Shown here: positions 56,560 through 64,000 of the stretch, one piece after another
Layout of the letters: each line of letters begins with the position of its first letter
Position numbering within the stretch: position 1 is the stretch's first letter
NCBI GenBank assembly: GCA_036873755.1
Contig: JAVTVY010025196.1
Coordinates: forward strand, 48,152-112,151
DNA length: 64,000 nt
DNA from: Hanleya hanleyi
Lineage: Eukaryota; Mollusca; Polyplacophora; Lepidopleurida; Hanleyidae
Reading direction: 5' to 3'
Position numbers and translations under genes: made by a program
The notes under the pieces: generated by a model
What the model saw: the letters and a program-made list of their open reading frames with translations, nothing else
The model's database searches: none
What the model was told of the DNA's origin: nothing

Positions 56560-56910
56560 AGACGCTTGTATCACGAGTCGTTCACAAGGAATATCTGCAT
56601 CAATAATCGAGAGACATTCCCGCTTGATGTTATTAGCAGAAGAATATATTGATTAAACGCAACATATAAGTAGTGGAAAAAGATGCCGACAAGAAGTCAT
56701 GTGATGTCAATATTCTGATCGCATATCCAAACACATCACAAGAACCAAACATGATCCCTGTGATGATTTGTATCTCAGTCACGCTTTTATTGTAGCTGTT
56801 CGTGTGGGCACGAATGACATGACCACACGGCCTCTAGCTCGGGCTTTAGCCGTTGTCGATACTACTATCCAGGAGCAATGGCCTATCAGGTCATCTGATG
56901 GATGTGGTTA
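56560..56910 (-). repeat. Dispersed repeat R2 in copy B
   Basis: Counterpart of 46200-46530, with small deletions. Confidence 0.65.
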
Positions 56911-58379
56911 AATTATGTGACAGATCAGGTTACATTATGTCTACCTGATGACAAACTTAGTGGTCTTCGAAACACAGGAAATACGACCACTAGATTTCAC
57001 GACTGTCGGATAAAATCAGCTTTGACAGCAGTATTTAAACACCCTCTGTTATGATCTAATCTCTTACATGTGGGATGTTGATAATAACACGAGGACGAAG
57101 CATAAAACCACACGAACCAACATGGCATTGTGCCAACTTCTGTTTCAAAGATAACGTTAACAAAAACACAATGATGCACTTCTCCTTTAGCGCTTGGAGA
57201 GTTTTTCATGAGAACAACATCTATGACAGCTCAATAATTGTATTCGTGTTTGTAGCTTGTCTTTCACCGACTCTCCGGGTATTTCCCATCACCGGGTTTC
57301 CATGTCGACATAAAACATCTAATAAAATTATATAGATGACTTCGGTTCCATCACGCTTGCTCTTGGAGATAATCTCAGGATGTTTTTGTTCTACAGACTT
57401 CAATCGTGATACCGTCATCTGAGACAAAAATCAATTTCGAGCTTGAAAAACGATACGGTGGAAATTGACCGCATCGCTAGCGTTTCCATAGTATTTGCAC
57501 TGTCAGTCGTTACAAAAAGTTGGCATAGTTTCAGTCGGATATTAGCTATCGAACAAAGTCGGGTATAAAATAACATTGATGTTAACCAGTGACGGTTGTC
57601 TTACGCTGCAATGGTCCACTAATTTGGATTTTGGAGAGTTTATTTACCTTTATCTCGTTATATTTTTTGATGTTTTGTTACTTGGTATTTCGTTTTGAAT
57701 CAGCCGTTATGAAATGTTGATTATATTTTTTCCGAATTGTTTCTTTGTTTCTGAATGTCCAATATTGCCTGTCACATGGACATGAATTTAGGCGAGAAAA
57801 CTTTCAGTTTGGATCAGTAGGCCGTGAAGATTTTCACGCCAATAATCGAAATAAATTTTGTTCTTGTCAAATTGTTGGCACCAAAATGCATTTAAAAAAT
57901 TGTAAATATAAATAAGAGCCATGTCGATGAGTTTTTGTGAGTATTTTAAATGCCACACATGTCAGTTAATTGTTCAGCTAATTGCTAATATATGAAAAAA
58001 ATATCTATTGCATCATGTACGATGTACCGCTCTCATTCTCTATTACAAGGTTTGGCAACGTGTACAACCGTTCGCTTGAACTGGCTTCGCTATGTATAGA
58101 TGTCCACTGGTCTGATGAGGCACGAATTCATAATGTTATCTTACCGACAAAGCTGTTCGACGCTTCTCTGTTGCAAGGCATAAGCTTTTAAATTTTCTTT
58201 CTGTCGTGGGCTATTGGGTTCGGGAAATTGCAGATTTCGTGAACTTTGCTGAATGTTTGATGTTCTTGAATTCGGAAACCGTTCCCGAATTCGACAACGT
58301 TCCCGAATTCTGCAATTCCCCGTACTGACCTTGAACCTCACAAAACATGTATGCTCTGCTGAAACGTCAGGGTTATGAA

Positions 58380-58900
58380 TGTTGTCAGGGCCTCCACTAA
58401 AGGTTTATCAAATTTGGTGATAAATATCACACATTGATAGTAAGTAAGATCGTGGTGGGTAAGTTCAATGTCGCTACGTTTTGTTACTTATGTCCAATTC
58501 CGCTTAACCCATGATTAATTGCCACATGGGAATAGATCTTCGTGGTGAGAACTGTTTTATGAACAGCGACAATCAAACAGAGAATCAGACGTAATATATC
58601 TTTAAAACATACTACTTGGAAATTCATTCGGATAAAATACTGACCAGTAACACTCATTTCTCTTGCCGGTTCCAGGGTAACATTGAATGTTTGTTCTATA
58701 AAGAAGTATAACAGACCAATACAAAGTGAGCGATTTTCAAAATACAAGCGGACTGGAGTCCGTCATTCAGTGTTCGGTCGTCGTCCATTAAAGAATTTCC
58801 GCGTCCATAATCCAATGACCTAATTCATATAATAACATCAGCATCAAATTAAAAGGATAAATCATAGTATACATAAAACTAGTCTAATTTCCTGCAAGAC
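58380..58900. repeat. RT 3' relics spanning right duplication breakpoint
   Basis: 58400-58700 is a + strand relic ('gcttaacccatgattaattg'). 58750-58900 is a - strand 3' region ('cgtcgtccattaaagaattt', 'ccgcgtccataatccaatga', 'catagtatacataaaact'). Only the part up to 58796 belongs to the duplicated unit. Confidence 0.7.
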
Positions 58901-59379
58901 AGTTTTCGGTCAACTGATTCCATTAGTTAAAACTGCAATATTTGATGGACTTACGCATCAATAAATGCCTCATATCAGTTTTCTGAATTGTGATTTAACA
59001 TTTCTTCTGATTTCCTCTCCATCAACAAAGATGGCGACCATAGTAACTATATTGCCAATTTCGACAGCAAAACAATATTTAATAGATCATGATGTATGCC
59101 GAGTCTGGGTATTAGAACATTGCCACGCTAGTTCAATGCTTCTCCAGTTAAGATTACGTCCAAAAACGACACTCGCCAAATTCTAGCTATAAAACGTTAC
59201 ATAGTTGTCAAAAGCTTGCCTAGCAACCAAGAACCGTCCATAACAACAAGCACGTTATCATCTATTTTTCAGTATTAATGTGTGTTTATCGTTCGAGGAA
59301 TGCCAACCCAAGACAGTGTACATACTTGTCAATTGCTTGGAACTCGGTTTTGCAGCTTATGGTTAAATGTTGATCGTGT

Positions 59380-59500
59380 TTCTCCTTGGATATTGGGGTT
59401 AATAGTGAATTATGAGCATGATCTGTCGATGATGGGCACGGAAATTCTTCATGAACGAAGGTTGGTTACTGAATGACGGATCTGACGCTTATAGCCAATC
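59380..59500 (+). repeat. RT retroelement 3' terminus fragment
   Basis: 'gggcacggaaattcttcatg', 'ttactgaatgacggatctga' and 'cgctta' match the element's extreme 3' end on the + strand. Confidence 0.55.
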
Positions 59501-62500
59501 GGTTTCATAATGCCCTCAGTTAATGTATTTACTTCTAAGAATTCTATTCTGAACGCAATTAGTGGAACATTGAGACACAATGCTGACTAAACTGGTCAGG
59601 TGATTGGCTTCATTCTCTCTTTCATGCCTGAAATGTAAATCAAGGCATATGCAGCTATCAAGTTTGGTCGATTTACAAAAGCTTGGTACAAGTTACCATT
59701 TCAGAATCGTATCCAACTGTCCAAAGATGCCGATATTGAACAATCTCACTTGACATTTTATTGAACGTTGGATAATTATAAACGTTTCTTCTCTTGAACT
59801 CACACATTACTCCTGTTCGATACAATGTGAAAATGGTGGTATACCGAATGCCCTAAAGCAGAGCACTTCAATTTCACAATGAATGTATTAAGATCTATAT
59901 GTAAGAGAATTTTGATGCCAAATCCGACAACCGGCAGACAGCCTTTCTCGGATGAAAATGTTCCGTTATTATTTACATGAAATTATAGGGGGCGACTATT
60001 ATTCATCCCAAATATAAAAAAAGATGCATACCCGGAAACCCCTGGTCATTACCTTTGGCATGCATGATAGAGGCTGTATCCATCATCTCTGTCCATCATC
60101 TCTGTGCAAATGCATGCGTCATCGCATTTGTTTCAGATATGTTATATTGTTAATCGCTTTCCTTAATATTTAATATTAGATATGTTGGCTCACAATTCTT
60201 GGTACTATCAAATGTTAACAGAAATTAATAATAAACAAGATAGGTTACAAAGATATATGCTCGCTCACTCTATCGGACATTTGAAAGTCGCCAGTACACC
60301 GCATCGCACTATATATGCTCACCCACTCTATCTGTTATTTCTGGACAGTTATACTGGATCAATATTCCCTTTACTGGGTGTGAGCATTATTTATGACTAC
60401 GACTACTGTCTTGCTTCTTCTCTTGAATCCATAAATATTATGTCAAAAATAAACAACATATAATCTATTGATCCATTGATAATTTGTCGTACACGGTTCC
60501 TGTATATCTGAAAAATATAGGAATAGAAACTTAAAATTATAGATTTAATTATTTTCGCGATATTGAATCCTGCATGTAAAGATGGCAAAATCGCCAACAA
60601 CTCAGCGGAGAGCAAATATCTTTCAGTACGATGCAAAAAAAAGGTTGAAACAGCAACCATCGACGTGTCTTTTATAATCCTCTCACTGGATATCCAAACG
60701 AATAATCATTTATCATAACATTCGGATTTTTATCATTTTATTCCAGTTGTCTGGAAGTGCAAAAGCGTTTGATAAAGTCAATCACAGTAAATTAAAAAAC
60801 GTGTAGTAACTTACACGGCATTGCCATTATCAATTTGGTTTTGGGCTGTGATGTTAGAGCAGGTTTTACAGCACTCTAGTGGGGACGACCGACCCTCTAA
60901 CACGCTTAGGCATAACGAGATCGACCAAAAAGATCCCTCAGATGGACCCACGCCGTCTCGCTTGCCACTTCATGATATTTCCCAAATCACTTAAGGTATA
61001 GGTTTCTTTGGCGATTTGTTTTTACTGCAAACCTCAGCCGGAGCTTCAAATGATTCCCGGAAAGCGGTTTTATTTTGTCAGATAACATTGCTCACAGAAG
61101 TTTAATTGAATCTATGCACTTCGCCAAAGATCAAGATACTTTCTTACGGACACCAAGGATTATTTCAGGGCAAATTTCAGAAGACTTCAGTTTCGGTTAA
61201 TGTTTATTCTCTATCATTGTGTGGTTTGATAACTAAACACGAAAATAAATTTAACACAGATGATTATAGCAATCTATGGTTAAACTGTGTGCATGCGCGA
61301 TACAATCTTACATAGGCGTCTAGAACACACACTGGACTGCTGAAAGGTATAGGAGCGGTTAACAGGGCGAGTTGTTGATTTAAAAAATTCGGACAGTATT
61401 ATCCACAAAAATGGTCAACATCGAGATTAACGGCCTTCTCCATCTATATTACTGACGAACCGTCGAGAACTGGTATACATTTTCTAGTCATTACGTTTCT
61501 CAATCAATAGTCGCAAGATTGTGATTAAGAATCACGTTCCTTCTGTCCTCTCAACAGATTCCGATTGAACACATTAACAGATACAGCTTAGGTAAAATGT
61601 GTTCGACTGGGCATTGAAGTTACATTTTATTGGGGCCGATAAACACAGTAATTAAAAGCAAATACGTGTGTTTGAAAGTCAACAGTCACAAGCTGGCTAG
61701 GAATACGATAGAATCGTATGTTCACGTTCTAGACAAACACTGAACGAATTGAGTCTATTTCAATGGATTTCCAACTATAGACATTTTATTTAATTGCCAC
61801 TTCGACACTCCTTGGTTTGTCAAGGAATTCTCCATTTTGCATCCAATTAGTCACGATGTTTGAAAAAGTTATAGCAACGACACCGTTTTAAGTTTGCGGT
61901 AAACGACGGCAAATGGTCGTTATGAAGTTGCTCGATAATAGAGGAGCGGAACTGTTTTTTGATCACACTCACAGCTGTTCTGGTTAACTCATTATCCTAC
62001 GCCAAATTCTGGATTGCTAATAAAGCATTGCCCCGGGAGATAATTATGAAACCTATCGCTTTCTAATTATCCCGTGGTATTAGTCAATCTTTGCAAATTC
62101 CTTCCACTGCGTTTATTGGTGCCAGCGTCTCGCGTCAGATATCGAGAGAATTCAGATCAAATTATAGCAACTCAGAATAGATTTTGACCATTTTTAACCG
62201 TCCTGGTGTCAAATTAGGTGCGAAAATATTGAGTTAATGGAAATATATACGTCCACGGTCTTGACGTAAAATTAACAGAACAAAATATATATGATGAATG
62301 TTTTTACGAAAATAATTTGTTTCAATAACGCCGAATATATGAAATCTACTTATCTTACCAACACGTTTATCCGCTGCGACTTCGTTTAGTTCACAACATA
62401 GTCACCGATCCCTCCAAACTATAATGTTATTTATGTCAATGTAAATTGGTTACCGTATCCGGACTATAATCTCCATGTTCCACCATGAAGTTAATCAATT

Positions 62501-64000
62501 TTCAACATTACTAAACCTTGATCTGAGTCGGATATGACATAGAGTCGGATCTAAACCAAACTGTACTTGCCTATTGAATGCCGGTTTTGATATGATGCCT
62601 TGATGTTAACAGCATCACATCGGAATATTATCAAAAGTTATATAGCAAGTTTGAATATATGGGCAAGGACTCGCAGAGCATTGGATAGCCACCTTCCACA
62701 ATAAATTTATCCGACTAAAATTAAGGTGGTTATTACAGCCCATGGCAAATTACAGTGCTCTATCTCATAAACAGAACATAGCCAATTCCATGTATACATG
62801 TTTATGGATCAGATCTGTCAGCAAATAAACTAATTGTGTGATCTTGGAGGCGGAATACTGACGAAGGTTCCTCGTCGGATACGGAGCTTATATTACGTGT
62901 AAGAGAAACAATCAAAAACGTATTCACTTGGATAGAAATGCAATTAATAAGATGAAAGTCGAGAATTGAATATAATGCTCTATTTTTTATAATCATTTCG
63001 AAAGTATCACATGTTTGGAAGCAATAAAGCTTCTGAGGATGCCGGAAAGATAATTTGGATCTGGTATGAACTTAATGAAGCGCTTCTGCCTATCTTTCGG
63101 AAATACTCTTGGACAATGAAGTAACACATTAGCGATATTAAATCGAGAAATTAATTAAAGGTTGTGCGTGTCATCGATTAATCATATCTTAAGTTTAAGT
63201 GGAACTTCACATGCAGCAAATAAACAAATACTTTCAGTGTTACAGAGGCTCAGGCAGATCCTAAATTGATTACGGTCGTTAGGCTTATAGGCTATCTCGT
63301 TCATCAGTTAACAGTGCGTTTGACAGACCGGAGCCGTGATGATATACGCTGGCGAGGATGGGTCTTGACTACAACAGACCTTTGGTAAATAAATCAACCG
63401 AACCAACAAATAACATAATGTATACAAAATGTTTATACGTTTGAAATCATATTTTACTGTACCGGCATTTCCTTACTTCTGGCTTGAGTATTCTGGCAGA
63501 GATAACAATAAATGACTATATCGTTCCATCGACAGGTTGTCTTGCCGGACCAGAATGAGAATAGAGCATTTGCAGTTCTGAGTTGTCCACACAACGCAAC
63601 ATGCTTTCCGTGATAGCCCTCCGGAATTACCAGCATCCCTATTTTAATATAAATTGCGTGGCGCGTCTAATGGATGTAAGACCTCACCATCCGTAATCTA
63701 TAAATTATATTTATAATTACAGCTTCTAATATATGCATTCACAGCGCAGCTGGTGGGAACGAACATCTTTAAAAAATCTCATAAAAAATGTCACTCTAAA
63801 CTTCGAGATTTCGGTTGATTGTCGATCACACATCCGAGAGTAAAGTGTTATATTGAGCAACAGACCAATTTTAGCCATAGATACGAAGAAGCCTAACTCC
63901 AAGAATGATGGATAAAATCAGATTTATCAAAGCGAGCTGTAACCATCTTGCCAAAAACGCCACAACAACGTCGGCAATGAAGTCGTTGAACAACGGACAA
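59501..64000. other. No recognisable gene or repeat
   Basis: ORFs up to 93 codons (60182-60463, 60403-60660 (-), 61106-61315) have no motif I recognise. I saw no copies of the repeats found elsewhere, which makes this the least transposon-marked part of the window. Confidence 0.4.

Larger units (their letters stand above)
49043..58796 (+). repeat. Segmental tandem duplication, copy B
   Basis: A 9.75-kb copy of 36553-49042. It is shorter because of a 1.42-kb deletion (A 44380-45799), the loss of one 5S-SINE unit, an absent tRNA-SINE, about 275 bp missing near 54890, and single units where A has the 38-bp and 34-bp arrays. It has a 164-bp extra segment at 52745-52908 and an internal duplication in the M3-M4 intron. 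Confidence 0.95.

Overview
This is eukaryotic nuclear DNA: AT-rich, intron-containing and dominated by transposable elements. A glycine-receptor-like chloride channel, 5S rRNA- and tRNA-headed SINEs, and a LINE/SINE 3' tail of a kind I associate with molluscs suggest a marine lophotrochozoan, probably a mollusc. That assignment is inference. No rRNA or tRNA gene, operon or CRISPR array is present.

Genes. The only convincing gene is a Cys-loop anion channel on the + strand. An exon at 34294-34428 encodes the loop F/loop C end of the ligand-binding domain. It fits in phase to an exon carrying M1-M3 (37742-38166), which is followed by the terminal M4 exon (38822-38983). The M1-M3 and M4 exons occur a second time, intact and with conserved splice sites, at 50199-50623 and 51329-51490. 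No second ligand-binding exon is visible. The upstream exons (signal peptide, Cys-loop) were not found and may lie outside the window. A frameshifted relic resembling the P2RX7-like C-terminal zinc-binding domain lies on the - strand at 9848-10137, next to a promoter-like patch.

Segmental duplication. About 36553-49042 (copy A) and 49043-58796 (copy B) are tandem copies of one segment. They join at a 6-bp microhomology between oppositely oriented copies of one dispersed repeat. Since duplication, A gained a tRNA-SINE with a 12-bp target duplication and carries 14 copies of a 38-bp unit (one in B) and about 5.7 copies of a 34-bp unit (one in B). B lost about 1.4 kb, has one chimeric 5S-SINE where A has two, and carries a duplicated stretch in its M3-M4 intron.

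Repeats. (1) A reverse-transcriptase retroelement (YIDD motif, possibly Penelope-like) and its 3' region recur at least a dozen times, always broken. (2) A LINE whose 3' tail is shared with the 5S-SINE. (3) piggyBac-type TTAA-flanked non-autonomous elements. (4) A MITE rich in a 'ggtgttga' motif. (5) A TIR element (13580-14904) with eight copies of a 16-bp motif. (6) An 806-bp foldback. (7) Several minisatellites and unnamed dispersed repeats (called R1, R2, R3 here). Several insertions are nested and give relative ages. From 59500 to 64000 I recognise nothing.
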